Shown: piece by piece, positions 38,575 to 46,168 of the stretch
Numbering within the stretch: position 1 is the stretch's first letter
Layout of the letters: every line of letters begins with the position of its first letter
The notes under the pieces: model-generated
What the model saw: the letters and a program-made list of their open reading frames with translations, nothing else
The model's database searches: none
Told to the model about the DNA's origin: nothing
Program-made: the position numbers and the translations under genes
Assembly: GCF_013393325.1 (NCBI RefSeq)
Contig: NZ_QJRC01000088.1
Coordinates: 62,001-126,000 of the forward strand
Source: Pseudomonas hunanensis
GTDB lineage: Bacteria > Pseudomonadota > Gammaproteobacteria > Pseudomonadales > Pseudomonadaceae
Direction of reading: 5' to 3'
Length of the DNA stretch: 64,000 bases

Positions 38575-38603
38575 TTGTTGCAGCCAAGTCTTTCTGGTAT
38601 AAA
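38575..38603 (+). promoter_or_regulatory. Sigma-70 promoter for rpmB-rpmG
   Basis: TTGTTG (38575-38580), 17-base spacer, TATAAA (38598-38603), in the 361-base non-coding region between the binding-protein gene (start 38390) and rpmB. Transcription from it would give a leader of about 140 bases. The first part of this gap (38391-38570) shows no gene. Confidence 0.6.
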
Positions 38604-38707
38604 GCAGCGCTCTTTTCTAGGGGCTCGGCCTGTCGCATAAGCGGATCCGGTCGATAAGACCTCCAGAATCACGGCGCCCAGGCGCCAAAGACTGAGAGAT
38701 TAAGCGG

Positions 38708-38726
38708 CCAACCCATGCCGGGTTGG
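38708..38726 (+). promoter_or_regulatory. Leader hairpin upstream of rpmB
   Basis: CCAACCC-atgcc-GGGTTGG is a perfect 7-bp stem in the rpmB leader, about 25 bases before the start codon and near the ribosome site (GAGGGCTGAGTC). CATGCC..GGGCATG can form a competing pairing. The location is suggestive of a ribosomal-protein leader but no known leader motif is recognised. Confidence 0.4.
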
Positions 38727-38751
38727 GCATGTGGTTTTAGAGGGCTGAGTC

Positions 38752-38988
38752 ATGTCGAGAGTCTGTCAAGTTACTGGTAAGGGTCCAGTAACCGGGAACA
38801 ACATTTCCCACGCAAACAACAAAACCCGTCGTCGTTTCCTGCCGAACCTGCAGCACCACCGTTTCTGGGTTGAATCCGAGAAGCGTTTCGTGCGTCTGCG
38901 CGTTTCCGCCAAGGGCATGCGTATCATCGACAAGCGCGGCATCGACGCCGTTCTGGTTGACATCCGTAAAGCTGGCGCCAAGGTTTAA
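38752..38988 (+). CDS. rpmB: 50S ribosomal protein L28
   Basis: The protein has 78 residues, start [20 protein letters not shown], with the [13 protein letters not shown] segment and the C-terminal IDAVLVDIR typical of L28. It is a component of the large ribosomal subunit. First gene of the rpmB-rpmG pair, 11 bases before rpmG. Confidence 0.98.
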   Translation: MSRVCQVTGKGPVTGNNISHANNKTRRRFLPNLQHHRFWVESEKRFVRLRVSAKGMRIIDKRGIDAVLVDIRKAGAKV

Positions 38989-38999
38989 GGGAGAACATC

Positions 39000-39155
39000 A
39001 TGCGTGAATTGATCCGTCTGGTTTCGAGTGCCGGTACCGGCCACTTCTACACCACCGACAAGAACAAGCGCACCACTCCGGACAAAATCGAGATCAAGAA
39101 ATATGATCCGGTTGTTCGCAAGCACGTGGTGTACAAGGAAGCCAAGATCAAGTAA
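39000..39155 (+). CDS. rpmG: 50S ribosomal protein L33
   Basis: A 51-residue protein ([20 protein letters not shown] start, ending VVYKEAKIK) of the L33 family; it has no CxxC zinc pairs, so it is the zinc-free (C-minus) type. GGGAG precedes the ATG. It lies 11 bases after rpmB and before a strong terminator. Confidence 0.97.
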   Translation: MRELIRLVSSAGTGHFYTTDKNKRTTPDKIEIKKYDPVVRKHVVYKEAKIK

Positions 39156-39170
39156 TTGATCGGCAACCTG

Positions 39171-39206
39171 AAAAAACCCGCATCCGAAAGGACGCGGGTT
39201 TTTTTA
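39171..39206. terminator. Bidirectional terminator after rpmG
   Basis: AAAAAACCCGC-atccgaaagga-GCGGGTTTTTTT forms a stem flanked by A- and T-runs, between rpmG and the convergent cupin gene. Confidence 0.92.
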
Positions 39207-39225
39207 TGCCTGCGTTGGCCTCAGG

Positions 39226-39585
39226 TCATTTCTGCTCGAACATCACATAGATCTTGCGGCACGGCTCAAGCACCTCCCAGGTGCCCTTGAACCCGGCGGG
39301 GATGACAAACCGATCGCCGGCACGCAGGGTTTTCGCTCCGCCTTCCTGGTCGCGCAGCACCGAAACGCCCTGAACGATCTCGCAGTATTCATGCTCGGTG
39401 TAGTTCACCGTCCACTGGCCCACCTCACCCTCCCACACGCCAGCGGCAAATTGCCCGCACGGGCTGGAATAGTGGTTGTAGACCGCCTGGTCTGGCTCAC
39501 CCTTGAGGATTTTTTCCGCCGCTGGGCGGTAGCGTTCGGCCTCTGTGATGACCTGGGCGAAGTCGATGATGCTGTCTATGCGCAT
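39226..39585 (-). CDS. Cupin domain protein (DUF861 type)
   Basis: The protein has 119 residues, a single beta-barrel cupin (VWEGEVGQWTVNYTEHEYCEIVQGVSVLRDQEGG...TLRAGDRFVIPAGFKGTWEVLEPCRKIYVMF). The first cupin motif keeps E and H-like positions; metal ligands are partly conserved (TEHEYCEI). The role is unknown. It is divergent from the polyamine aldehyde dehydrogenase and shares the 196-base region, so both may be regulated together. Start MRIDSIID at 39585. Confidence 0.75.
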   Translation of the reverse strand: MRIDSIIDFAQVITEAERYRPAAEKILKGEPDQAVYNHYSSPCGQFAAGVWEGEVGQWTVNYTEHEYCEIVQGVSVLRDQEGGAKTLRAGDRFVIPAGFKGTWEVLEPCRKIYVMFEQK

Positions 39586-39643
39586 GGTGCGGCTCCTGTT
39601 GTTGTTTAATAAAATGAACATCAGTAGGCATTTGGGCCTTCCG

Positions 39644-39661
39644 TGTCAAATATATTGATAG
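39644..39661. promoter_or_regulatory. PuuR/PauR-like A/T-rich operator
   Basis: TGTCAAATATATTGATAG lies in the divergent cupin/aldehyde dehydrogenase region. It resembles the core CAATATATTGA of the PuuR recognition sequence known from E. coli polyamine genes, allowing one extra A. Assignment to PauR is inference. Confidence 0.45.
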
Positions 39662-39760
39662 TTTACACCGGCTGGTTTAGGGTATCGCTAGCCAGTGTGC
39701 GCTCGTCGCCCGGCCAGAATTCTGACAACGCCTGTGAGTCCTCAGTGCGGCGTTGCACCT

Positions 39761-39770
39761 AAACAAGAGG
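39761..39770 (+). promoter_or_regulatory. Candidate Hfq/Crc A-rich motif at the aldehyde dehydrogenase ribosome site
   Basis: AAACAAGAGG directly precedes and overlaps the ribosome site (GAGGAGG). Known Pseudomonas Crc/Hfq targets such as amiE have ...AACAAGAGG, so translation of this catabolic gene may be repressed on preferred carbon. Confidence 0.55.
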
Positions 39771-39781
39771 AGGAGTTTCGT

Positions 39782-41275
39782 ATGACCACCCTGACCCGTG
39801 CGGACTGGGAACAACGTGCCCAGCAACTGAAGATCGAAGGCCGCGCCTTCATCAACGGCGAATACACCGATGCCGCATCCGGTGAAACCTTCGAGTGCCT
39901 GAGCCCGGTCGACGGACGCTTCCTGGCCAAGGTTGCCAGCTGCGACCTGGCCGATGCCAATCGCGCTGTGGAAAACGCCCGTGCCACCTTCAACTCCGGC
40001 GTCTGGTCGCAACTGGCTCCGGCCAAGCGCAAGGCCAAGCTGATTCGCTTCGCCGACCTGCTGCGCAAGAACGTCGAAGAGCTGGCGCTGCTGGAAACCC
40101 TGGACATGGGCAAGCCGATCGGCGACTCCTCCAGCATCGACATCCCAGGTGCGGCCCAAGCCATCCACTGGACTGCCGAAGCCATCGACAAGGTCTACGA
40201 CGAAGTCGCCCCGACCCCGCACGACCAGCTTGGCCTGGTTACCCGCGAACCGGTGGGCGTGGTGGGTGCCATCGTGCCGTGGAACTTCCCGCTGCTGATG
40301 GCTTGCTGGAAACTCGGCCCTGCGCTGGCCACCGGTAACTCGGTGGTGCTCAAGCCGTCCGAAAAATCGCCGCTGACGGCCATTCGCATCGCCCAGCTGG
40401 CCATCGAAGCCGGCATCCCGGCTGGTGTGCTGAACGTGCTGCCAGGTTACGGCCACACCGTGGGCAAGGCTTTGGCCCTGCACATGGACGTCGACACCCT
40501 GGTGTTCACCGGTTCCACCAAGATCGCCAAGCAGTTGATGGTTTACGCGGGTGAATCGAACATGAAGCGCATCTGGCTGGAAGCCGGCGGCAAGAGCCCG
40601 AACATCGTCTTCGCCGATGCGCCGGACCTGCAAGCTGCCGCTGAGGCCGCTGCCAGCGCCATCGCCTTCAACCAGGGCGAAGTGTGCACCGCAGGCTCGC
40701 GTCTGCTGGTCGAGCGTTCGATCAAGGACAAATTCCTGCCGATGGTGGTCGAGGCCCTCAAAGGCTGGAAGCCAGGCAACCCGCTGGACCCACAGACCAC
40801 GGTCGGTGCCCTGGTCGACACCCAGCAGATGAACACCGTGCTGTCGTACATCGAGGCTGGCCACCAGGACGGCGCCAAGCTGCTGGCCGGCGGCAAGCGC
40901 ACCCTGGAAGAGACTGGCGGCACCTACGTCGAGCCGACCATCTTCGACGGCGTGACCAACGCCATGCGCATTGCCCAGGAAGAAATCTTTGGCCCTGTGC
41001 TGTCGGTGATCGCCTTCGACACCGCCGAAGAAGCCATCGCCATTGCCAACGACACGCCGTATGGCCTGGCGGCTGGTATCTGGACCTCGGACATTTCCAA
41101 GGCCCACAAGACCGCCCGTGCCGTGCGCGCTGGCAGCGTCTGGGTGAACCAGTACGACGGCGGCGACATGACCGCGCCGTTTGGTGGCTTCAAGCAGTCG
41201 GGCAACGGCCGTGACAAGTCGCTGCATGCGCTGGAGAAATACACCGAGCTGAAGGCGACCTGGATCAAGCTGTAA
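39782..41275 (+). CDS. puuC: Gamma-glutamyl-gamma-aminobutyraldehyde dehydrogenase (PuuC/PauC/KauB type)
   Basis: The protein has 497 residues, ALDH superfamily. Active-site Cys in NQGEVCTAGSR, general base Glu in WLEAGGKSPNIV (LEAGGKSP is typical of this subgroup), NAD binding PWNFPLLMACWKLGPALATGN and GSTKIAKQLM. It oxidises gamma-glutamyl-gamma-aminobutyraldehyde (and related amino aldehydes) to gamma-glutamyl-GABA. GAGGAGG lies 6 bases before the ATG. It is followed by an MFS gene about 100 bases away; a hairpin lies between. Confidence 0.9.
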   Translation: MTTLTRADWEQRAQQLKIEGRAFINGEYTDAASGETFECLSPVDGRFLAKVASCDLADANRAVENARATFNSGVWSQLAPAKRKAKLIRFADLLRKNVEELALLETLDMGKPIGDSSSIDIPGAAQAIHWTAEAIDKVYDEVAPTPHDQLGLVTREPVGVVGAIVPWNFPLLMACWKLGPALATGNSVVLKPSEKSPLTAIRIAQLAIEAGIPAGVLNVLPGYGHTVGKALALHMDVDTLVFTGSTKIAKQLMVYAGESNMKRIWLEAGGKSPNIVFADAPDLQAAAEAAASAIAFNQGEVCTAGSRLLVERSIKDKFLPMVVEALKGWKPGNPLDPQTTVGALVDTQQMNTVLSYIEAGHQDGAKLLAGGKRTLEETGGTYVEPTIFDGVTNAMRIAQEEIFGPVLSVIAFDTAEEAIAIANDTPYGLAAGIWTSDISKAHKTARAVRAGSVWVNQYDGGDMTAPFGGFKQSGNGRDKSLHALEKYTELKATWIKL

Positions 41276-41285
41276 TCCAGTAAAG

Positions 41286-41304
41286 GGGGCTGCACAGCAG
41301 CCCC
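41286..41304 (+). terminator. Gene-end hairpin after the aldehyde dehydrogenase
   Basis: A perfect stem GGGGCTGC/GCAGCCCC with loop ACA, 10 bases after the stop codon; the same core as at 2682. Confidence 0.5.
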
Positions 41305-41310
41305 AACCAT

Positions 41311-41348
41311 AGCCGGGTCGGCTTACGCTGCCCCGGCTTCGTCGTTTT
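41311..41348 (+). terminator. Second possible terminator
   Basis: AGCCGGG pairs with CCCGGCT 14 bases away, followed by TCGTCGTTTTTG. It would separate the aldehyde dehydrogenase and MFS transcripts. Confidence 0.5.
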
Positions 41349-41379
41349 TGCTGTTCAAGAATTCTGCTGGGAGGCTGCA

Positions 41380-42519
41380 ATGCGTTGGGGTACCTATTTC
41401 GCCGTACTGGCATCGGTGCTCAGCGTCGGGCTGGCGCTCGGCGTGAGCATGCCGCTAGTGTCCCTTCGCCTGGAGGCTTGGGGCTACGGCAGCTTCGCCA
41501 TCGGCGTGATGGCGGCGATGCCGGCGCTGGGGGTATTGGCAGGTGCCAGCCTGGCCAGCCGCCTGGCCGGCTGGGTAGGCGTGCCTTCGGCGATGCGCCT
41601 GTGCCTGTGGGGTGGGGCGCTGTCGATCGGCCTGCTCGCACTGTTGCCCAGCTACCCGCTGTGGCTGCTGCTGCGGCTGATGATCGGCATGTCCCTGACC
41701 GTGGTGTTCATCCTCGGCGAAAGCTGGATCAACCAATTGGTGGTCGAACAGTGGCGTGGCCGGTTGGTGGCGCTGTATGGCAGCAGCTACGCCCTGAGCC
41801 AGCTGGCCGGGCCGTTGGTGCTGGGCTTTCTCGGCTCTGATGACGACTTCGGTTTCTGGGCTGCGACCGGCCTGTTGCTGGCTGCGCCGCTGGTGCTGCT
41901 GGGGCGTGGCGGGGCGCCGAGCACCGAAGCCTGCAGTGTCACCTTCCGCGACCTGTTCGCCTTCTGCCGGCGTTTGCCGGTGATCGCTTGGGCCATTGCC
42001 CTGTTCGCTTCGTTCGAGGCGATGATCCTCACCTTGCTGCCGGTGTATTGCCTGCAGCAGGGCTTCAGCACCGAAATCGCCCTGTTCATGGTCAGTACCG
42101 TGGTGGTGGGTGATGCAGTGTTGCAGTTGCCTATCGGCGCGCTGGCTGACCATATGTCGCGCCGTACGCTGTTTACAGGCTGTGCAGTGACGTTGCTGGT
42201 TTCCAGCCTGGCGATTCCGCTGCTGTTGCATACGCCGGTGATCTGGCCGTTGTGGGTGTTGTTCGGCGCCAGTGCTGGTGGCCTGTTCACCTTGTCGCTG
42301 GTGCTGATTGGCGAGCGCTACCGGGATGATGAACTGGTGCGGGCGAATGCCCATGTTGCGCAGTTGTGGGGTATTGGCTGCTTGCTCGGGCCTTTGCTGG
42401 CGGGGGCGGGGAGCCAGTGGGTCAGCGGGCATGCGTTGTTGTTCCTGATGGCTGCAGGGGCTGCCGGGCTGGTGGTGTTGACCCAGCGGCGCGGGGCATT
42501 CGAGGCAGTGTCTGCCTGA
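41380..42519 (+). CDS. MFS transporter (YcaD/TetA-like)
   Basis: The protein has 379 residues with twelve membrane helices and the MFS signature between helices 2 and 3 (GASLASRLAGWVGVPSAMRL). The second half has the loop DHMSRRTLFTGCAVT, a typical Asp-x3-Arg-Arg motif. The substrate is unknown; location next to polyamine genes gives a weak suggestion of amine or amino acid efflux. GGGAGG precedes the ATG. Convergent with the phospholipase D-like gene, separated by a GGGGGC hairpin at 42528-42547. Confidence 0.82.
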   Translation: MRWGTYFAVLASVLSVGLALGVSMPLVSLRLEAWGYGSFAIGVMAAMPALGVLAGASLASRLAGWVGVPSAMRLCLWGGALSIGLLALLPSYPLWLLLRLMIGMSLTVVFILGESWINQLVVEQWRGRLVALYGSSYALSQLAGPLVLGFLGSDDDFGFWAATGLLLAAPLVLLGRGGAPSTEACSVTFRDLFAFCRRLPVIAWAIALFASFEAMILTLLPVYCLQQGFSTEIALFMVSTVVVGDAVLQLPIGALADHMSRRTLFTGCAVTLLVSSLAIPLLLHTPVIWPLWVLFGASAGGLFTLSLVLIGERYRDDELVRANAHVAQLWGIGCLLGPLLAGAGSQWVSGHALLFLMAAGAAGLVVLTQRRGAFEAVSA

Positions 42520-42558
42520 TGGATTTTGGGGGCGCACGGCGGCCCCCCGCATTTGCGG

Positions 42559-44112
42559 CTACAGCATCTTCTCCAAGCCAACCGCCTTGCTGACCCAGGC
42601 ATTGAACCGCCGCCAGATCCCCCCCGGCTCAGAGGTCAGCATATGCCGTTTGCCATGGTCCTCGGTCGCCCACACCAGCTTGTCGCCCACCAGCTTCACC
42701 TGGTAGCTCAACGCAGGCGCCATACCCTGTTGGGCCAGCTCGCGGGTGTATTCGGCCAGCTCCGGGCTGTCCACCAGCACCCCGACTTCAGTGTTCCACA
42801 GCACTGAACGTGGGTCGAAGTTGAACGACCCGATGAACGTCTTGCGCCGGTCGAACACGATTGCCTTGGTGTGCAAGCTCGAATCCGAACTGCCACGGAA
42901 GCTCAGTCGCCTCGCGCTGGGGTCGCCCGGCTGGCGCCGCAGTTCGAACAGCTGTACGCCATGCTCAAGCAAGGCACGGCGATAGGGCGCATAACCGCCA
43001 TGCACCGCCGGCACATCGGTTGCCTCCAGCGAATTGGTCAGCAGCTTCACCGAGGCGCCGGCGTCGGCGCGGCCGGTCAGGTACAGCAGGCCCGGTTCGC
43101 CCGGTACGAAGTAGGCCGACATCAGGATCAGCTCGCGGTGCACGCTGGCCAGGTCCGGCGCCAGTTGCTGGCTCAGCAGCAGTTGCGGGTCTGGTTCGTC
43201 GTCGGCCAGCACCTTGCTTGGCGCATCCCATAGCGCCTGGGCGTGGGCCCAGATGAGCTCATTGCGCCAGACGTCCAGGCGCGGCTGCGACTGGTAGGCC
43301 ATCAAGCGATCGTACAGGGCCTTGCGCCGGGTTCTGGCTTCGGCCAGCGACACTTCCAAGCGGTGGCGGCTGGCACGCAGGTCGTTGGCATCCGGGTCAT
43401 ACCAGAGGAAGTCGGTGATCGGCCGGCTAAGGGCGCTGTTCCAGTACTGGTCGAAGCTGTGCCCCAGCTGCTCGGCTACCGGGCCCACACCTAGCAAGTC
43501 GATGTCGGTGAAGTTGAGGTTGGGCTCGGCATCGAAATACTCGTCGCCCAGGTTGCGCCCGCCGACGATGGCCATGCTGTTGTCCACCAGGAACAGCTTG
43601 TTGTGCATGCGCCGGTGCTGGCGCGACAGGTTGAACAGCCGGCCGGCAGCGCGCGTAAAACCGGTGCTGCGGCCCAGGTGCAGCGGGTTGAACACACGAA
43701 TCTGGATGTTCGGGTGGGCATCGAGGGTGCCCATGATGGTGTCCAGGCCATCGCTGGTGGTGTCGTCCAGCAGGATGCGCACGCGCACGCCACGGTCGGC
43801 GGCGCGCAGCAGCTCATGCACCAGGGCGCGGGTGCTGAGGCCGTCGTGGACAATGTAGTACTGCAGGTCGATGCTCGCCTGGGCGTTGCGGATCAGCTCG
43901 GCACGGGCGCGGAATGCCTCGTTGCTGTTGGGCAGCAGGCGAAAGCCCGAGCGGCCGCCGTATGGCGCGGCCTGGCGCAGCACCGAACGGCCGAATGCCG
44001 AGTCGTTGGCGGGCAGCGCCTGGCTGGTTTCGCGGGGCGCACTGACGCTGGCGCAGCCGGCAAGGCCGAGCGACAGCACCAGCAGCAGAGGCAAGGCTCG
44101 CTGGAGTGTCAA
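42559..44112 (-). CDS. Periplasmic phospholipase D-like lipoprotein (ClsC-like)
   Basis: The protein has 517 residues. The start is TTG (44112) giving MTLQRALPLLLVLSLGLAGC, a lipoprotein signal with lipobox LAGC. Two HxKx4D motifs are present: HNKLFLVDNSMAIVGGRN (about residues 164-180) and HTKAIVFDRRKTFIGSFNFD (about 415-433), each followed by a GG/GS region, as in the PLD superfamily. Relatives include ClsC cardiolipin synthases; the secreted lipoprotein version could act on phospholipids in the periplasm. Alternative reading: a cardiolipin synthase C paralog needing a partner (YmdB in E. coli), which is absent here. Confidence 0.85.
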   Translation of the reverse strand: MTLQRALPLLLVLSLGLAGCASVSAPRETSQALPANDSAFGRSVLRQAAPYGGRSGFRLLPNSNEAFRARAELIRNAQASIDLQYYIVHDGLSTRALVHELLRAADRGVRVRILLDDTTSDGLDTIMGTLDAHPNIQIRVFNPLHLGRSTGFTRAAGRLFNLSRQHRRMHNKLFLVDNSMAIVGGRNLGDEYFDAEPNLNFTDIDLLGVGPVAEQLGHSFDQYWNSALSRPITDFLWYDPDANDLRASRHRLEVSLAEARTRRKALYDRLMAYQSQPRLDVWRNELIWAHAQALWDAPSKVLADDEPDPQLLLSQQLAPDLASVHRELILMSAYFVPGEPGLLYLTGRADAGASVKLLTNSLEATDVPAVHGGYAPYRRALLEHGVQLFELRRQPGDPSARRLSFRGSSDSSLHTKAIVFDRRKTFIGSFNFDPRSVLWNTEVGVLVDSPELAEYTRELAQQGMAPALSYQVKLVGDKLVWATEDHGKRHMLTSEPGGIWRRFNAWVSKAVGLEKML

Positions 44113-44172
44113 GGGTGGATCGTCCTGTGCAGCAAGGGCTTTAGGGGTTGGACCGTGGCGGGCGGCGCAAAG

Positions 44173-45603
44173 TTACGCGTCGGCGCTTTCTTCATCCAGT
44201 AGACGAAGGGCGGTTTCACCTACCTTGCGCACGGCGGCTTCGATCTGCGGCGTCGGCCGCGCGGCGAAGTTCATGCGCAGGCAGTGGCGGAACTTGCCCG
44301 AGGCCGAGAAGATGCTGCCTACGGCAACCTGCACGCCCTGCTCCAGTAAAGCGCGGTTTAGCCGCAGCGTATCGAAATGTTCGGGTAATTCCACCCACAG
44401 CATGAAGCCGCCCTGGGGCCGGCTGACCCGGGTGCCTGGCGGGAAGTAACGGGTTACCCAGTCGCTCATCAGGTCGCGGCCACGCTGGTACTGGCTACGC
44501 ATGCGCCGCACGTGGGGCTGGTAGTGCCCGCCGGCGATGAAGTCGGCGATGGCCAGTTGCGGCTGGCTGGCGCTGCTGCCAGTGCTGATGTACTTCATGT
44601 GCAGCACGCGCTCCAGGTAGCGCCCGGGCGCCACCCAGCCGACCCGCAGGCCGGGGGCGAGGGTCTTGGAGAACGAGCTGCAGAGCAGCACGCGGCCATC
44701 GTCGTCGAACGACTTGAGGGTGCGCGGGCGCGGGTAGGTGTAGGCCAGGTCGCCGTACACATCGTCTTCCAGAATCGCCACGTCATAGCGTTGAGCCAGG
44801 CTCAGCAGGGCCTTCTTGCGCGCCTCGGGCATGATGTAACCCAGCGGGTTGTTGCAGCTGGGGGTGATCTGGATGAGTTTGATCGGCCACTGCTCCAGAG
44901 CCAGCTCCAGCGCTTCCAGGCTGATGCCAGTGATCGGGTCAGTGGGGATTTCCAGCGCTTTCATGCCCAGGCCCTTGAGGGTTTGCATGGCGCCGTGGAA
45001 GCTCGGCGAGTCGACCGCAACGATGTCGCCAGGCTCGCAAACCGCTCGGATGCTGCAGGACAACGCCTCATGGCAGCCGGTGGTGATCACCAGGTCGGCA
45101 GCACCCAGGCGGCAGCCGGAGTCGAGCACCAGCCGGGCCACCTGTTCGCGCAGGGCCAGGTTGCCATGGATGTTGTCGTAGTACAGGCCAGGCATGTCCT
45201 GGCGCCGGCTCAGCTGGGCGAGGCTGCGCAGCAGCGGCTTCAGGGTGGGGCTGTCGATGTCGGGCATGCCACGACCAAGCTGGATCACGTCCTTGCGCGG
45301 GGTGCTGCGTATCAGCTCCAGCACCTGCTCCCACTGTGAAATATCCACCGGGCGCTGGGCCGGGCGGCTGACGGCAGGCAGGGCCGGCAGGTGGCGGTGG
45401 TCACTGACGAAGTAACCGGACTTGGGCCGTGGCGAGACCATGCCGCTGTCTTCGAGCATGCGATAGGCCTGCTGCACGGTGCTTAGGCTGACCCCATGCT
45501 CCACGCTCAGGGCTCGTACCGACGGCAGGCGCTGGCCGGGGCGGTACAGGCCCTGCTCGATGCGGGCGCCGAGTAGTTCGGCGAGGTTCAGGTAAAGGGT
45601 CAC
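44173..45603 (-). CDS. MocR-type regulator (GntR helix-turn-helix fused to aminotransferase)
   Basis: The protein has 476 residues from the GTG at 45603 (AGGAG 6 bases upstream). Residues 1-70: GntR winged helix (NLAELLGARIEQGLYRPGQRLPSVRALSVEHGVSLSTVQQAYRMLEDSG). Residues about 110-470: PLP aminotransferase fold I, with the PLP lysine in VLLCSSFSKTLAPGLRVGW and D/Y in the substrate region (EDDVYGDLAY). MocR proteins sense PLP-linked amines or amino acids to control neighbouring genes. A set of CTGTAT boxes lies between it and the divergent DUF1127 gene. In P. putida it neighbours puuB, so amine sensing is plausible. Confidence 0.9.
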   Translation of the reverse strand: MTLYLNLAELLGARIEQGLYRPGQRLPSVRALSVEHGVSLSTVQQAYRMLEDSGMVSPRPKSGYFVSDHRHLPALPAVSRPAQRPVDISQWEQVLELIRSTPRKDVIQLGRGMPDIDSPTLKPLLRSLAQLSRRQDMPGLYYDNIHGNLALREQVARLVLDSGCRLGAADLVITTGCHEALSCSIRAVCEPGDIVAVDSPSFHGAMQTLKGLGMKALEIPTDPITGISLEALELALEQWPIKLIQITPSCNNPLGYIMPEARKKALLSLAQRYDVAILEDDVYGDLAYTYPRPRTLKSFDDDGRVLLCSSFSKTLAPGLRVGWVAPGRYLERVLHMKYISTGSSASQPQLAIADFIAGGHYQPHVRRMRSQYQRGRDLMSDWVTRYFPPGTRVSRPQGGFMLWVELPEHFDTLRLNRALLEQGVQVAVGSIFSASGKFRHCLRMNFAARPTPQIEAAVRKVGETALRLLDEESADA

Positions 45604-45637
45604 GGCATACTCCTGCGCTGCATTGGCATAGCGACCG

Positions 45638-45720
45638 GTACAGTTGGGGTGAAAATACAGCATTCAGTCGGCCAATGACCAATTCTGTATGGGAATAATA
45701 AGGCTGTATTGGATCTGTAT
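45638..45720. promoter_or_regulatory. Cluster of five CTGTAY boxes in the MocR/DUF1127 intergenic region
   Basis: CTGTAC/CTGTAT boxes are at 45638-45643 and 45655-45660 on the minus strand and at 45685-45690, 45704-45709 and 45715-45720 on the plus strand. Direct repeats are typical of MocR operators. No known consensus is matched; the count by itself is the evidence. Confidence 0.5.
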
Positions 45721-45781
45721 TGTCGATGGTGCCGACGCGCATGCTTTCTCCACGGTATCAACTGAACGGGAGGGTGCAGTG

Positions 45782-46012
45782 ATGGGTGGCATGAGCGATG
45801 TGCGCTTGCAACTGTTGGCCAAGGAGCTGGAAGCCGGGCAGCAGGCCAAGGTGTTCAACGCGCCGCAAGGACTCGGGCGTTTGGGGCTGATGCTGCATCG
45901 CTGGCATACCCGCAGGGCGCTGCTGCAACTGACCGATGACGAGTTGCGCGATGTCGGGCTGAGCTGGGAGCAGGCCCGTACAGAAGGGCGCAAACCCTTC
46001 TGGAAGGACTGA
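45782..46012 (+). CDS. DUF1127 domain protein
   Basis: The protein has 76 residues, ending in the DUF1127 signature (LHRWHTRRALLQLTDDELRDVGLSWEQARTEGRKPFW). DUF1127 proteins are small and arginine-rich, reported in connection with phosphate, stress and RNA-related regulation in alpha-proteobacteria; here the role is unknown. GGGAGG is 9 bases before the ATG at 45782; another ATG is at 45791 (MSDVRLQLL). It is divergent from the MocR gene and followed by a repeat pair. Confidence 0.8.
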   Translation: MGGMSDVRLQLLAKELEAGQQAKVFNAPQGLGRLGLMLHRWHTRRALLQLTDDELRDVGLSWEQARTEGRKPFWKD

Positions 46013-46034
46013 CCAATGTGACGCTGCGCGGTCC

Positions 46035-46150
46035 CTGTAGGAGCGGCCTTGCGTCGCGAAAGGGCCGCAAAGCGGCCCCAGCGATATCTGTGGCGAAGCT
46101 GGAAACCTGGGGGCGCTTCGCACCCCTTTCGCGACGCAAGGCCGCTCCTA
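46035..46150. repeat. Inverted pair of REP-like elements
   Basis: Left arm CCTGTAGGAGCGGCCTTGCG with hairpin GGGCCGCAAAGCGGCCCC; right arm GGGGCGCTTCGCACCCCTTT then CGCGACGCAAGGCCGCTCC. It separates the DUF1127 gene and the convergent puuB. Confidence 0.85.
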
Positions 46151-46168
46151 TACTGACCGCGCCAGCTG

